Source of the DNA: Rhodocytophaga rosea
GTDB lineage: Bacteria; Bacteroidota; Bacteroidia; Cytophagales; 172606-1
DNA: 64,000 nucleotides
Direction: 5' to 3'
NCBI RefSeq assembly: GCF_010119975.1
Contig: NZ_CP048222.1
Coordinates: 5,040,501-5,104,500, forward strand
Below, one piece after another: positions 1 to 9,941 of the stretch. Made by a program: the position numbers and the translations under genes. The notes beneath the pieces are model-generated. The model was not told the origin of the DNA and did not search any database. It was given only the letters and a program-made list of their open reading frames with translations. How positions within the stretch are numbered: position 1 is the stretch's first letter; every line of letters starts with the position of its first letter.

Positions 1-383
1 TCTTTAGAACCTTTCAGGGAATAATTTCCGGCCGGTGAATTGCCATCGGCATCAACAGTCAGGTTTTTAGTATCTACGATCAACAATACTTTTTGCTTGT
101 CGAAAAAGTTGAGCATATAAAATCCTGCTTCGCCTGCTTTGTTTTTCAAGGTATACGTATTGTCCTTCTTGAGTTGTACAGAATCCAGGTTTTTAAAACC
201 ATTTTGTTGTAACTCGCTCAATACAATATATCCTTGCTGTGGAAATTTTACCTTTCCGGAAATAGTAACTTCCTGTGTAGCGGTGCTGGCAGGCTGCCTG
301 GTACTTGACTGGTTAGGCTGCGATTGTGAATCGCAGGAAAAGTACAGGCTGGTCAGGAAAAGGATTAAAAATAGTTGTTTCAT
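1..383 (-). CDS. DUF4369-type lipoprotein, N-terminal part (runs off the window)
   Basis: The 127 codons visible on the minus strand run off the left edge. Translation begins MKQLFLILFL and reaches a lipobox ending LYFSC, so Cys17 is the likely lipidated residue. A Ser/Thr/Gln-rich linker follows, then a beta-rich stretch (VTISGKVKFPQQGYIVLSEL) with the pattern of DUF4369, the domain commonly found before TlpA/AhpC-type thioredoxin folds in Bacteroidota. If the missing part follows that pattern, this is an outer-membrane or periplasm-facing thiol-disulfide protein. The thioredoxin part is not visible, so that is inference. The lipoprotein call is firm and the domain call moderate. Confidence 0.7.
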   Translation of the reverse strand, partial: MKQLFLILFLTSLYFSCDSQSQPNQSSTRQPASTATQEVTISGKVKFPQQGYIVLSELQQNGFKNLDSVQLKKDNTYTLKNKAGEAGFYMLNFFDKQKVLLIVDTKNLTVDADGNSPAGNYSLKGSK

Positions 384-504
384 AAATGCTTGAATAAAAG
401 CGGAAATTAAATATTCTTCAGATGTAAAGCTACAACGATATGCTGTTAAAAATAGTGCGAATTCAGAAACGCAGAATACACTGATTGTAAGGATTTAACT
501 GATT

Positions 505-609
505 TTGTCTGGAACCAGGATTATTAAGATTACCGGGTTGTCAGGATTATATTCCCATTATATTAAATCCTGAAAATCCGTTAATCCGCAAAAATCCAGG
601 TTTCAGACC
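505..609. repeat. long imperfect inverted repeat, dispersed family copy 1
   Basis: Two arms of about 45 bp (roughly 505-551 and 560-609) pair imperfectly around a short spacer. The left arm carries CTGGAACCAGGATTA and the right arm reads as its degenerate reverse complement. The same CTGGAACC.GGATTA start occurs in another intergenic hairpin near 42387. It lies between the truncated lipoprotein gene and the 3' end of gatB, where it could act as a processing or termination structure. No coding content is visible. Confidence 0.5.
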
Positions 610-626
610 AACAACTAACAACGATA

Positions 627-2090
627 TTATACTTCACTCAGGGTTTTACTTAATAGTTCATTGGTTAATTTCGGATCGGCTTTGCCCTGGGTTTTTTTCA
701 TTACTTCTCCCATAAACATACCCAGCAAGCCTTTTTTTCCATTCTTATACTCTTTTACTTTCTGGGGATTACTGGCTAATATTTCCTGAATTAAAGCTTT
801 CAAATCATCGCTGTTGCTGTTCTGCATCAGATTCTGGCTTTCGGCAATCTGAGCGGCACTCAACGAAGGCTGATGGAGCATAGCCGGGAACAGCTGATGT
901 ACACCTACTGAATGGCTCACTGTATGGCTATCTATTAACCCGATCAATCCGGCAATCTGTTCCGGTGAAAGCGGAAACTTGCTGATAGACTGATGGTTTT
1001 CATTTAAGTGCGATTTTATGGGTCCCATTACCCAATTAGATGCAGCTTTATAATGGGTAGTATGCTTACAAACTGCCTCGAAGTATTGAGCAATTTCCTT
1101 TGTATCCGTCAGTACGTGGGCATCGTATTCCGGCAGGTGATAGGTGTGCATAAACTTTTCGTAGAGCTCATGCGGAAGGCTGGGCATTTGCACTTTTATA
1201 GATTCCAGCCATTCTTCCGAAACAATCAAAGGATTCAGATCTGGTTCGGGAAAATACCGGTAATCATTCATGGTTTCTTTGGTACGCATGCTGTAGGTTT
1301 TCCCATCGCCAGCATCGAACGTACGTGTTTCAGAAACCAGCGTTACACCTTTTTCTGTCTCTATAATTTGTCTTTCGATCTCATAGTCAATGGCATGCTG
1401 CACATTCCGGATCGAATTCATGTTCTTTACTTCGATCTTAGTTCCCAATACTTTACTTCCTTTAGGCATAATAGAAACGTTGGCATCGCAGCGCATAGAG
1501 CCTTCTTCCATATTGCCATCACAAATTTCCAGGTAACGCACCAGCTTGCGGATCTCGGTTAAGTAAGCATACGCTTCATCCGAAGTTTTAATAACCGGAT
1601 CAGATACAATTTCTATCAATGCTGTACCAGCCCTGTTCAGATCGACCAGGGTTTCTGTTTCGCCAGCAAGGTGTATCGATTTTCCGGCGTCTTCTTCCAG
1701 GTGGATACGGGTAAGTTGTATATTTCTTTCTTTGCCGTCTTTGGTTTTAATGGGCACATACCCCCCAACACATATGGGCGTTTTATCCTGCGTAAGCTGG
1801 TAACCTTTGGGTAAATCGGGATAGAAATAATTTTTACGGGCAAATACATTGTAGCTGCTGATCTGGGAGTGGCAGGCAAGCCCCATTTTAATGGCATGTT
1901 CTACCGCTTTTTTATTGAGCATGGGCAATGTACCAGGATGCCCCAGTGAAATGACCGTGATATTGGTATTAGGCATACTGCCAAACTCAACGGCATCGGT
2001 AGAAAAAATTTTACTTTTGGTAAGTAACTGGCAATGCACTTCAAGGCCGATCACTGCCTCATACTTATCTCTGATCTCCGGACTTAACAT
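627..2090 (-). CDS. gatB: Asp-tRNA(Asn)/Glu-tRNA(Gln) amidotransferase subunit B
   Basis: This is subunit B of the GatCAB amidotransferase, which converts Glu-tRNA(Gln) or Asp-tRNA(Asn) to the amidated form in the cytoplasm; it binds the tRNA and activates the carboxylate. The 487 residues match the usual family length. Visible signatures are EAVIGLEVHCQL (11-22), the conserved ARKNYFYPDLPKGYQ stretch (84-98) and the GatB signature LNRAGTALIEI (151-161). The C-terminal part (about 340-487) has the helical GatB/YqeY-like tail ending in the GKADPKL region. The ATG at 2088-2090 is the natural start because it leads directly into the conserved N-terminus. It is divergent from the DUF2490 gene. 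gatA and gatC are not in the window, as is common when the subunits are dispersed. Confidence 0.97.
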   Translation of the reverse strand: MLSPEIRDKYEAVIGLEVHCQLLTKSKIFSTDAVEFGSMPNTNITVISLGHPGTLPMLNKKAVEHAIKMGLACHSQISSYNVFARKNYFYPDLPKGYQLTQDKTPICVGGYVPIKTKDGKERNIQLTRIHLEEDAGKSIHLAGETETLVDLNRAGTALIEIVSDPVIKTSDEAYAYLTEIRKLVRYLEICDGNMEEGSMRCDANVSIMPKGSKVLGTKIEVKNMNSIRNVQHAIDYEIERQIIETEKGVTLVSETRTFDAGDGKTYSMRTKETMNDYRYFPEPDLNPLIVSEEWLESIKVQMPSLPHELYEKFMHTYHLPEYDAHVLTDTKEIAQYFEAVCKHTTHYKAASNWVMGPIKSHLNENHQSISKFPLSPEQIAGLIGLIDSHTVSHSVGVHQLFPAMLHQPSLSAAQIAESQNLMQNSNSDDLKALIQEILASNPQKVKEYKNGKKGLLGMFMGEVMKKTQGKADPKLTNELLSKTLSEV

Positions 2091-2278
2091 AGAAAATGTT
2101 CTGGTAAGCCGTAAAATTAACAGGAATCAACGGATTTTGAAAACTTTACCTATCATAGTCAATCCCAGGTTTAAAGGTTCAGTCAGAAATAAAGGAATTA
2201 ATTTTACCAGATACGTAAACAATCTAATATCCTTGCACCTTTTTGGGAGAGATAGTAAATTGCGATCTGTTTTTTTAT

Positions 2279-3061
2279 ATGCTGAAAAATATTCTTCTTG
2301 GAATAATATTCACCGGACTATCAGCCAGTCTGGGCTATGCCCAAACACATTATCACCATAATGTATTCTGGGGAAGAATAGCGCTGACAGATACTATTAA
2401 TGCAAAGTTCCGCTGGGAAGTGTACCTGCAAACCAGGCAGCAGAACATTTCTCCTGGCAGCCTGAATGTGTTTAAAGCACCTCAGTTTGTCAGTTACTGG
2501 CCCTGGTTTACGTATTCTCCTAATCCCAGCCTGCGGATAGGTATTTCACCAATAGGATATTTCAAACACTGGGCACTGATCGGGAATCCCGCTGACCTGG
2601 AGAGAAAGCCAGTAACAGAACTACGGACAACAGTGCGTCTGGAGCAGGAGCAGCGTTTTCGGAAATTCATATATGCCAACCGCTATAGCCTGGAACACCG
2701 CTGGCGGGATCTGGCTAATAACCATGTATTTCAACCTAACTGGCGGGCTCGCTATCAGGTACGGCTGGAGTTTCCAATCACAGCGAAATGGCTGCACCGT
2801 CCGTTCAGCCTGGTGGCCTGGGATGAAATTTCCGTTCAGTTTGGCAAAGCAGTCAAAAAGAATCCCAATGTATTTGACCAGAACCGTTTGTATGGCGGAT
2901 TTAATTACGGACTTACCGATAATATACGGCTGAGTATTGGCTATTTTTACCAGATTCAGGAGCGCAGTTCGGGAAAGGAATTTGACCATGCCAATGTGCT
3001 GTTTTGCATCCTGACGCTGGATAATCTATTTTCTCAATTTAGGAAGAAGGCGAAGCCGTAA
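2279..3061 (+). CDS. DUF2490 family predicted outer-membrane protein
   Basis: The protein is 260 residues long from the ATG at 2279; this start gives a clean signal peptide (MLKNILLGIIFTGL, cleavage after YAQ near residue 22). An upstream in-frame start at 2243 would add 12 residues before the signal peptide and is less likely. The mature part alternates aromatic and charged residues typical of a small beta-barrel and carries DUF2490 hallmarks: an EQEQRF-R-Y-NRYSLEHRW block, RARYQVRLEFP, and a C-terminal FNYGLTDNIRLSIGYFYQ strand. The molecular role of DUF2490 proteins is unknown to me. It stands alone, divergent from gatB and convergent with the next lipoprotein gene. Confidence 0.8.
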   Translation: MLKNILLGIIFTGLSASLGYAQTHYHHNVFWGRIALTDTINAKFRWEVYLQTRQQNISPGSLNVFKAPQFVSYWPWFTYSPNPSLRIGISPIGYFKHWALIGNPADLERKPVTELRTTVRLEQEQRFRKFIYANRYSLEHRWRDLANNHVFQPNWRARYQVRLEFPITAKWLHRPFSLVAWDEISVQFGKAVKKNPNVFDQNRLYGGFNYGLTDNIRLSIGYFYQIQERSSGKEFDHANVLFCILTLDNLFSQFRKKAKP

Positions 3062-3092
3062 AAAATAAAGCCATGAATGTCTTTGGCATCAT

Positions 3093-4202
3093 TTACTGAG
3101 CAGTTTCTTCAAGCATTTGTTTAATGGTCGTTTGTGCGGTAATATAGTCCTGAAAAGTGGTATTTCCCGCAAAAGTAAATTGAATACCCAGCGGCTGTTT
3201 GTTCTGATTTGCTTGTAGTATTGCCTCTCTCAGTTTGTCTTTACCTTCCGCCGTTTGTAAATCATACCTTTGGGATTCTGGTTTTTGATTTCGTTTCTCT
3301 ATGGTCCATTCTACCTGCTTATCTTCACCAATTGAGATAGTAAGAGATGCAGCAGGCTTGTTAGCTGATTTGGAAAATTCATTTTTCAGCGAGGTAAATA
3401 TGGGTTTATGCATATTTGTTTTTCCTTCCGGCAGACAGGCATAATAAATATCGACCATAGGATATGATGCATGGATGCTTTGCTCAACACTATCTACCAT
3501 TATAGCAGGTGTATTTCTATCTATGCCCATTAGTATCATCAGGCTATCTCTGTCTACTTCCGGAAGTTTTGCACGTTCCTGATCAATATATTCTGGTACG
3601 GAGTGATATGGAATAAATACATCATTAACTTGAATCAAGAAAGTATCACTGGAATATTGCTTTATAAAACTTTTGGGCTTTCCTATATCCATATAAGAGA
3701 CTAAGGATAAAACAGTTAAGAGGTCATCTTGTTCGGTGACTTTCTCTGAAATGGGGAGATTGATATTGATTTGTAAATGTCCATAATATTCTTTTGTTAG
3801 ATCACAAGTACTGGCATCCACCCTTATACCGTAGGCAAAAATTTCTCCTGCATATTCTAGATAGGTAGAATCATTAACAGGTATATAATCTATCTCTTTA
3901 AGAAATAAGGTATCAAAAGATAACTGGTATTTAAAATTGCCTTCAAAATGATTAAACTGAACATTTTGAAATACAGTATCTTCTACAGAAAGGTGATAAA
4001 ATCGCTCATAAGCATCTTCATAATTATTCACATTAACTATAAATTTTGTGCTATCAATAATGTCCCAGGTACTGAAAGTGCTATCAAATGGTAAACGGTA
4101 AACATGCCAATGTCCTCGTAAATCCGGCTTTTCGGGTTTGTTCTGGCAGGCAGGAAGGATAGCTAAAGAAAGAAGTAGTAGTAAATACTTATCTATTTTC
4201 AT
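3093..4202 (-). CDS. hypothetical lipoprotein, 369 aa
   Basis: The N-terminus MKIDKYLLLLLSLAILPACQ has a clear lipobox (LPAC, Cys19). The region after it (GHWHVYRLPFDSTFSTWDI) resembles lipocalin-like openings seen in Bacteroidota lipoproteins. The rest contains a run of beta-strand-like segments with repeated DST/DTxF motifs and a C-terminal alpha/beta part (about 240-369) with VEWTIEKRNQKPESQRYD. I recognise no catalytic motif. It is most likely anchored to the outer membrane. It is single, convergent with the DUF2490 gene, and separated from lepA by about 220 bp of divergent promoter region. Function is unknown. Confidence 0.75.
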   Translation of the reverse strand: MKIDKYLLLLLSLAILPACQNKPEKPDLRGHWHVYRLPFDSTFSTWDIIDSTKFIVNVNNYEDAYERFYHLSVEDTVFQNVQFNHFEGNFKYQLSFDTLFLKEIDYIPVNDSTYLEYAGEIFAYGIRVDASTCDLTKEYYGHLQININLPISEKVTEQDDLLTVLSLVSYMDIGKPKSFIKQYSSDTFLIQVNDVFIPYHSVPEYIDQERAKLPEVDRDSLMILMGIDRNTPAIMVDSVEQSIHASYPMVDIYYACLPEGKTNMHKPIFTSLKNEFSKSANKPAASLTISIGEDKQVEWTIEKRNQKPESQRYDLQTAEGKDKLREAILQANQNKQPLGIQFTFAGNTTFQDYITAQTTIKQMLEETAQ

Positions 4203-4388
4203 GTTAATTTTTCGAAAGATGCGCAGGTGAAAATTATTGACCTTTGCCGTGAGTTATGAGGCCAAAACTCAAAAAACTTTATTCCCAATTTACGGCTTAA
4301 AAATGTGTAATAAAATCCTAAACCACCTGTCTGTACCTAATAGCTGTAATCTTTTCGTCTAGGGTCTCCAATTAATAGTATTTATTAC

Positions 4389-4396
4389 TAATTTTG
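4389..4396 (+). promoter_or_regulatory. candidate Bacteroidota -7 element for lepA
   Basis: TAATTTTG fits the Bacteroidota sigma-ABfr -7 consensus TAnnTTTG and lies 26 bp upstream of the lepA ATG. No convincing -33 TTTG was found at the expected distance, so this is a motif match only. Confidence 0.4.
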
Positions 4397-4421
4397 TATG
4401 AAATAGAAGTATACCTACTGA

Positions 4422-6209
4422 ATGGAAAACATTAGAAATTTCTGCATTATTGCCCACATTGACCACGGAAAAAGCACCCTTGCCGACCGCTTATTGGAAT
4501 TTACCCAGACGGTACAAAAACGGGATATGCAGGCACAATTGCTCGATGACATGGATCTGGAACGTGAACGGGGCATTACCATTAAAAGCCATGCCATCCA
4601 GATGGATTACCTGTATCAGGGCAAAAAATATGTGCTCAACCTGATTGATACACCCGGGCACGTAGACTTTTCCTACGAAGTATCCCGCTCGATTGCCGCC
4701 TGTGAAGGCGCTTTACTGATTGTAGATGCTGCCCAGGGCATAGAAGCACAAACCATTTCTAACCTCTATCTGGCCTTAGGGCAGGATCTGGAAATCATTC
4801 CGGTACTCAATAAAATAGATTTGCCAGGTGCGATGATCGAAGAGGTTTCCGACCAGATTATAGATCTGCTGGGCTGTAAGCCGGACGAAATAATTCATGC
4901 CAGCGGTAAAGAAGGCATAGGTATCTCAGACATATTAGCGGCGATTGTAGAACGTATTCCATCACCGGAAGGAAATCCGGAAGCCGAATTACAGGCACTT
5001 ATTTTTGATTCTTCCTTTAACTCGTTCCGGGGTATTGAGGTAATTTTCCGGGTATTCAACGGACGAATCCGCAAGGGCGATAAGGTAAAATTTGTGGCAA
5101 CCGGCAAGCAATACGAAGCTGATGAAGTAGGTGTACTGCGTTTAGATAAAGAACCCCGTGAGTTTATTGGGGCAGGCGATGTAGGCTATATTATTTCGGG
5201 TATTAAAGAGGCAAAAGAAGTAAAAGTAGGGGATACCATTACCCATGTTGCCCGTCCTACGCCATTGATCGTGAAGGGTTTTGAAGACGTAAAACCTATG
5301 GTATTTGCTGGTATTTACCCGGTAGAAACTTCCGAATTTGAAGAATTACGGGCGTCGATGGAGAAACTTCAGTTAAATGATGCTTCTCTGGTGTGGGAAC
5401 CGGAAACGTCAGCAGCGCTTGGATTTGGTTTCCGTTGCGGTTTCCTGGGGATGCTGCACATGGAAATTGTACAGGAACGCCTGGAGCGTGAATTCGATAT
5501 GACGGTGATCACGACGGTTCCTTCCGTACAGTTTCATTGTTATCTCACCAGAGGCGAAATGATTAAGATCAGTGCGCCTTCCGAAATGCCCGATCCCAGC
5601 CTGATCGACCATATTGAAGAACCTTTCATTAAAGCGCAGATCATCAGCAAATCTGAATATGTAGGCAGCATCATTGCCTTGTGTATGGACAAGCGGGGCA
5701 TTATCAAAAATCAGATATACCTCACCTCCGACCGGGTAGAACTGAGTTTCGATCTGCCATTGTCTGAAATTGTATTCGACTTTTTTGATAAATTAAAAAC
5801 TATTTCCAGGGGATATGCTTCCCTCGATTACGAACTGATCGGTTTCCGGGAATCAAACATGGTGAAGCTGGATATTATGCTTAACGGCGAAAAAGTAGAT
5901 GCACTCTCTGCCATCGTTCACCGGGATAAAGCCTATGACTGGGGCAAACGTTTGTGTGAAAAACTACGTGAACTGCTTCCCCGCCAGATGTTTGAAATTG
6001 CCATTCAGGCCGCTATCGGGCAAAAGATTATTGCCAGGGAAACGGTAAAAGCGATGCGTAAAAACGTACTGGCCAAGTGTTATGGCGGTGATATTTCCCG
6101 GAAACGGAAACTATTGGAGAAACAAAAGAAAGGTAAAAAACGCATGCGCCAGGTTGGTAACGTAGAAATACCGCAGGAAGCCTTTATGGCTGTGTTAAAG
6201 CTTGAGTAA
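4422..6209 (+). CDS. lepA: elongation factor 4 (LepA, ribosomal back-translocase GTPase)
   Basis: This translational GTPase acts on stalled or mistranslocated ribosomes in the cytosol. The 595 residues are the standard LepA length. The G domain shows G1 [10 protein letters not shown] (11-20), the switch region RGITIK, G3 DTPGH and G4 NKID. Domain II follows at about 190-280, then the EF-G-like domains III and V. The LepA-specific C-terminal domain is visible in its conserved basic stretch with [20 protein letters not shown] and the ending [17 protein letters not shown]. The ATG at 4422 immediately precedes the G domain. It is monocistronic, followed by a strong hairpin terminator. Confidence 0.98.
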   Translation: MENIRNFCIIAHIDHGKSTLADRLLEFTQTVQKRDMQAQLLDDMDLERERGITIKSHAIQMDYLYQGKKYVLNLIDTPGHVDFSYEVSRSIAACEGALLIVDAAQGIEAQTISNLYLALGQDLEIIPVLNKIDLPGAMIEEVSDQIIDLLGCKPDEIIHASGKEGIGISDILAAIVERIPSPEGNPEAELQALIFDSSFNSFRGIEVIFRVFNGRIRKGDKVKFVATGKQYEADEVGVLRLDKEPREFIGAGDVGYIISGIKEAKEVKVGDTITHVARPTPLIVKGFEDVKPMVFAGIYPVETSEFEELRASMEKLQLNDASLVWEPETSAALGFGFRCGFLGMLHMEIVQERLEREFDMTVITTVPSVQFHCYLTRGEMIKISAPSEMPDPSLIDHIEEPFIKAQIISKSEYVGSIIALCMDKRGIIKNQIYLTSDRVELSFDLPLSEIVFDFFDKLKTISRGYASLDYELIGFRESNMVKLDIMLNGEKVDALSAIVHRDKAYDWGKRLCEKLRELLPRQMFEIAIQAAIGQKIIARETVKAMRKNVLAKCYGGDISRKRKLLEKQKKGKKRMRQVGNVEIPQEAFMAVLKLE

Positions 6210-6235
6210 ATAAAGATAAATAGTATAAAATAATA

Positions 6236-6267
6236 AAGCCCTGTTTTTTAAAACAGGGCTTTTCTTT
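6236..6267 (+). terminator. rho-independent terminator after lepA
   Basis: An 11-bp perfect stem (AAGCCCTGTTT with AAACAGGGCTT) and a 4-base loop are followed by a T-rich tail, starting 27 bp after the lepA stop. The A-rich left flank means it may also act on the convergent gene ending at 6297. Confidence 0.9.
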
Positions 6268-6296
6268 TGCCTGTAAAATTCTATGCCATATTTTTC

Positions 6297-6689
6297 TTAT
6301 TGAAATACCGGTTGCGCCTGAAAATCTTTATCTTCCGCAGGTCCTACATAATGTACTTCAGAAGAAAAGCCTAAATACGGAATATAGAATAATCCGAAAA
6401 ATATAGCCAGCAGGTAATTACCAATACCAGGCTTACCGAAAGATTTGCACAAACCGGTAATCATCGTGATAAGTACATAGATATTGGCAAACGGCACAAT
6501 AAGCAAGGCCAGCTGCCAGAGCGGCTTGCCAATAATCTGAAACCAGACTACAATGTTATACACCGGGATTAAGCAAGCCCAGCCGGGTTTACGGGCTTTT
6601 TCGAACAAGAGCCACTGGCCTGCTATGCTGATGGCAATAATGCCCAGATACAGCATAATCAGAATAAACCAGAATACAGATTCGTCCAT
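6297..6689 (-). CDS. DUF5684-like small integral membrane protein
   Basis: The protein is 130 residues long when started at the ATG at 6687-6689; an in-frame start at 6758 would add a hydrophilic stretch that overlaps the folD promoter region, so the shorter form is preferred. It has four hydrophobic segments (about 5-25, 35-52, 57-80 and 88-108). The pattern KARKPGWACLIPVYNIVVW and the following GKP-W stretch are typical of DUF5684 membrane proteins. Residues after 112 form a short cytoplasmic tail. Function is unknown. It is divergent from folD and convergent with lepA. Confidence 0.75.
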   Translation of the reverse strand: MDESVFWFILIMLYLGIIAISIAGQWLLFEKARKPGWACLIPVYNIVVWFQIIGKPLWQLALLIVPFANIYVLITMITGLCKSFGKPGIGNYLLAIFFGLFYIPYLGFSSEVHYVGPAEDKDFQAQPVFQ

Positions 6690-6764
6690 AATAATTGTGT
6701 TAAAGTGAAAATATGTTGTTATGTATTTAAATTTAATTTTACCTCCTTCCGATGGCAAATTTTA

Positions 6765-6772
6765 TAACTTTG
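6765..6772 (+). promoter_or_regulatory. candidate Bacteroidota -7 element for folD
   Basis: TAACTTTG matches TAnnTTTG and lies 34 bp upstream of the folD ATG. No clear -33 box is visible, so support is limited to this motif and its position. Confidence 0.4.
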
Positions 6773-6806
6773 CGCCTTATTCAGGAACGACATATTTATA
6801 GTATAA

Positions 6807-7691
6807 ATGACAAAAATTATAGATGGCAAGCAGGTTTCTCTCCAGATCAGGCAGGAAATTGCAGCAGAAGTAGCAGAAATAACTAAAAACGGCAGCCGTC
6901 CGCCACATCTGGTAGCCGTTCTGGTGGGAAATGATGGCGCCAGCGAAACCTATGTCACACATAAGGTAAAAGATTGCGAAGAAGTAGGTTTCCGCTCGTC
7001 TTTGTACCGTTACGAAGATTCTATTTCTGAGGATGAGTTGCTGCAGGTGGTAGATTCTATTAACCAGGATGCTGAAGTAGATGGCTTAATTGTGCAACTT
7101 CCTCTGCCTAAGCACATTTCGGTAGATAAAATAATCGGTAAAATCTTACCTGAAAAAGATGTAGACGGCTTTCACCCGGCAAATCTGGGGCGAATGGTAA
7201 AAGGATGGCCTGCCTATATGCCGGCAACACCTAATGGTATTGTAGAATTACTCAAGCGGACCGGGATTGATACTTCCGGTAAGCATTGCGTAGTAATCGG
7301 CAGAAGCCAGATTGTTGGCTTGCCGGTAAGCATTCTGATGGCCCGTAATACACAGCCGGGCAATTGTACAGTTACTTTGTGTCACAGCAAAACACAGAAT
7401 ATGGCAGAGATCACCCGTCAGGCTGATATTCTGATTGCGGCTATCGGAATTCCAGGCTTTGTGAAAGCAGACATGGTGAAAGAAGGAGCAGTTGTAATAG
7501 ATGTAGGTACGACCAGAGTAGCAGACACCAGCAAAAAATCTGGCTTTGTTTTAAAAGGCGATGTACTATACGATGAGGTGGCACCCAAATGCAGCTATAT
7601 TACCCCAGTTCCCGGTGGCGTAGGCCCCATGACCAGGGCTTCTCTCCTGCAAAATACGCTTCTGGCAGCTAAGGGAATGATTTATGAGTAA
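6807..7691 (+). CDS. folD: bifunctional methylenetetrahydrofolate dehydrogenase / cyclohydrolase
   Basis: FolD interconverts 5,10-methylene-, methenyl- and 10-formyl-tetrahydrofolate using NADP, supplying one-carbon units for purines and formyl-Met. At 294 residues it has normal length. The substrate-binding domain shows [17 protein letters not shown], with the Tyr49-x3-Lys53 pair of the active site, and the QLPLPKHI motif (98-105) with the DVDGFHPAN loop. The nucleotide domain shows [14 protein letters not shown] (162-175) and ends with [15 protein letters not shown]. The ATG at 6807 gives the canonical start. It is monocistronic and has its own terminator. Confidence 0.97.
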   Translation: MTKIIDGKQVSLQIRQEIAAEVAEITKNGSRPPHLVAVLVGNDGASETYVTHKVKDCEEVGFRSSLYRYEDSISEDELLQVVDSINQDAEVDGLIVQLPLPKHISVDKIIGKILPEKDVDGFHPANLGRMVKGWPAYMPATPNGIVELLKRTGIDTSGKHCVVIGRSQIVGLPVSILMARNTQPGNCTVTLCHSKTQNMAEITRQADILIAAIGIPGFVKADMVKEGAVVIDVGTTRVADTSKKSGFVLKGDVLYDEVAPKCSYITPVPGGVGPMTRASLLQNTLLAAKGMIYE

Positions 7692-7733
7692 GCTTAAAGT
7701 TTAGGAATTCAACATTTAAATATTCATATAATT

Positions 7734-7777
7734 AAAAAGCCATATGAATACTTGAGTCATATGGCTTTTTATATTTT
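7734..7777. terminator. bidirectional terminator between folD and the sigma factor gene
   Basis: A perfect 14-bp stem (7734-7747 with 7757-7770, core GCCATATGA) and a 9-base loop are flanked by A5 on the left and T5 on the right. It sits between two convergent genes and so can serve both. Confidence 0.9.
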
Positions 7778-7795
7778 AATCCTCTGACACACAAA

Positions 7796-8371
7796 TTAAT
7801 TAAGCGTAAGCATGTGCTGAAGTATTTTATCTTTTACTTCTTTTCTGGCCTGGCTTAATTTTACTTTCACTACCATCCGGTCTTTCAGGCCGGTTTCGTG
7901 CGCCATTTCTTCTCCGCTTATACTGGTGTAAGCGGATAGCAAAATCAATACTTTTTTAGTTGGATTGAGTTCAGTTATAGCCTGATGTATACGCATTACT
8001 AATTGTTCTTTCCGGCGCTGCTCTGCTTCCGGATCAATATCCCATGCACCTGACTGGAAATCGGGAATAATAGCTGATAGGGTTTGTTTTCTTCTTTTTC
8101 GCCGCCTTAGTTCCATCAGCCAGATCTGTCTACACACACAGTGCATATACGTGCTCACAGAAGCGCTTAACACAAGTCCTTCTACGGCCTTTTGATACAT
8201 CACTATTTCTGCATCAGCATATACATCTTCTCCATCCTGACGGTTACCGCTGTTGTGCATTACATGGCTTACAGCAGGCCTGAAACATAATCTTCTTAAT
8301 CTGGCGAAAGCAGCAGTTTCCGACTGTGCCAATCGGCTGATTAATAACTGGTCGTGTAGGTGTTTACTCAT
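7796..8371 (-). CDS. sigma-70 family (ECF-like) RNA polymerase sigma factor
   Basis: The protein is 191 residues long, typical of ECF sigma factors. The N-terminal helical part (1-40) leads into a region-2-like stretch (DGEDVYADAEIVMYQKAVEG, about 47-66) and a basic STYMHCVCRQIWLMELRRRKRR segment that corresponds to regions 2.3-2.4. After a linker the C-terminal part (about 125-185) contains an ELNPTKKVLILLS-x-EEMA-x-TG region-4 helix-turn-helix. No anti-sigma gene is adjacent. It is divergent from the interrupted ARPP-1 gene 135-160 bp away, so the two may share a control region. Target genes cannot be deduced. Confidence 0.8.
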   Translation of the reverse strand: MSKHLHDQLLISRLAQSETAAFARLRRLCFRPAVSHVMHNSGNRQDGEDVYADAEIVMYQKAVEGLVLSASVSTYMHCVCRQIWLMELRRRKRRKQTLSAIIPDFQSGAWDIDPEAEQRRKEQLVMRIHQAITELNPTKKVLILLSAYTSISGEEMAHETGLKDRMVVKVKLSQARKEVKDKILQHMLTLN

Positions 8372-9344
8372 ATATAGGGTTTAGGTGGAACATAGGCCGG
8401 ATTCCAACATGATACAGGCCGTTTTAGGAAACACTATAATTGTATGGAAATAAAAAAAGTTCAGACTCGTGGAATAACTAATTTTTTCCAGTTTTGCCGG
8501 TAACCTTTGATGGTTGGCTGCAATTATATGCAAACCATTACCACTATGACCCAATCTCTAGTACAAGCCCAGCTCGCTGACTATATATCAGCCTGCGAAT
8601 TCCGCCCATTTGAGTACCCCGTTGACCAGTCTGTACTGCGTATTTTTACCATTCACACCCAACATGAATTTCCAAAACCCATCATTGAGTTATCGAAAGC
8701 CCTCGAGCAGCAACTCGCCGAAATAACAGAAGTAGACCAGGCAGGTTCGGTACAGCAATTATATGTACTCAACCACAGCCAGAGCCATCTGCTTATCTAT
8801 GAAGGCAGTTTACTGAAAGGTGCCAAACAAAACCGGGTAGTAAATGCTACTTTATTATTGCCACCTGTATCGAAAAATACCATTCCGGCCAGTTGTGTTG
8901 AGCAGGGCAGATGGCATTATTCCTCCCGTTCATTTTCTACATCAGACCACCATTCACCCCAGTTTTTGCGGAAATCGATACGTAGGAATGTAAGCGCCTC
9001 TAAAAACCTGATGGGAAACCAGTCGGAAGTGTGGAGTGAGATAAGACGGTATGCTTTATATAAACAGGTATCTAATCTTTCCAGTGATTTTGAAGATATA
9101 TATACTCGCAGCTCAAAAACCGAATCTCTGTTTCCGGTAGGTTTACAATTACCTCCTTGCCATGGGGTGTTTTTAAATGTACGGGAGCATTGCTCTATGG
9201 ATTTTGTAGCAAACCAGGAAGCATTTATGCACCTGCAAGCCAGATTAATTGCAGGATACGAGCAGCAGGCGCAACGTGAATCGAAGGCATTGGTTTCAGA
9301 GGAAAATCCGGTGAACAAAGTAGTAATACCAAATAGGGCGAAGG

Positions 9345-9941
9345 CTATTCCATAGAGGTTGTAATCTTGCTGATGGCTTCTAAAATGTAAGGGTATCCGG
9401 TTAGAGAGGCGATCTGTCTTTGCCCATAACTTTTAGCCGTATTAGTGATCCAGGCTTCCAGTTCTTGTTCATGGCTGAAGTTGTGAAAAGCTACTTTGTT
9501 TTTCATATCCCCCCACAGCCTTTCGACCGGATTGAGTTCAGGGTTGGAAGAAGGTAAATACACCAGGCGGATATTTTGGGGCACTTGCAAGGCTTTTGCC
9601 CGGTGATAGCCTGCTTTGTCTACAAAGATAAACTTGAACACTTGCGGTTGATGGCGGCTAAACTCCTCAAGCATATACTCAAAGTAAAGCGTGTTAACCT
9701 GTGGGGCAGTAATAAAGAAGTGATCTCCTGTCAGCGGTTCTACCAATCCATAGCAGTAGCGGTAGATGAAGCGGTGCTGATAGGCTCCTACCGGTTTTAT
9801 GCCGGCAAGGGTGATGGCTCTTCTCAAAACAGTCATCAAACCAAAGCGGCTCTCATCCTGATAGTACACCTTCCAATGGCTGACTACCCCTTTGGCAGCC
9901 AAAGGAGCATAGTAGCGCTGTAAGAGGAAAGTGAGCACCAA
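9345..9941 (-). CDS. IS630 transposase, catalytic DDE part (frameshift product)
   Basis: This is the C-terminal half of the transposase and carries the DDE triad: YQDESRFG, FVDKAGYHRAK and the NPELNPVERLW block with the final Glu. No ATG lies near its beginning; the open frame starts at a TTG. It is therefore most likely made by ribosomal frameshifting from the upstream HTH frame at a run of eight A residues on the minus strand (9948-9955), which would give one fused protein of about 365 residues. Confidence 0.85.
   Translation of the reverse strand: MVLTFLLQRYYAPLAAKGVVSHWKVYYQDESRFGLMTVLRRAITLAGIKPVGAYQHRFIYRYCYGLVEPLTGDHFFITAPQVNTLYFEYMLEEFSRHQPQVFKFIFVDKAGYHRAKALQVPQNIRLVYLPSSNPELNPVERLWGDMKNKVAFHNFSHEQELEAWITNTAKSYGQRQIASLTGYPYILEAISKITTSME

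Noticed and set aside
1008-1562. 184-codon open frame on the plus strand
   Set aside because: It lies wholly inside gatB on the opposite strand, has no recognisable motifs, and gatB is certain.
2621-2989. 122-codon minus-strand frame
   Set aside because: Antisense to the DUF2490 gene, no start context or motifs.
8917-9318. 133-codon minus-strand frame
   Set aside because: Antisense shadow of the ARPP-1 gene; low-likelihood composition rich in Cys and Ser.
9576-9923. 115-codon plus-strand frame
   Set aside because: Shadow of the IS630-family DDE frame.
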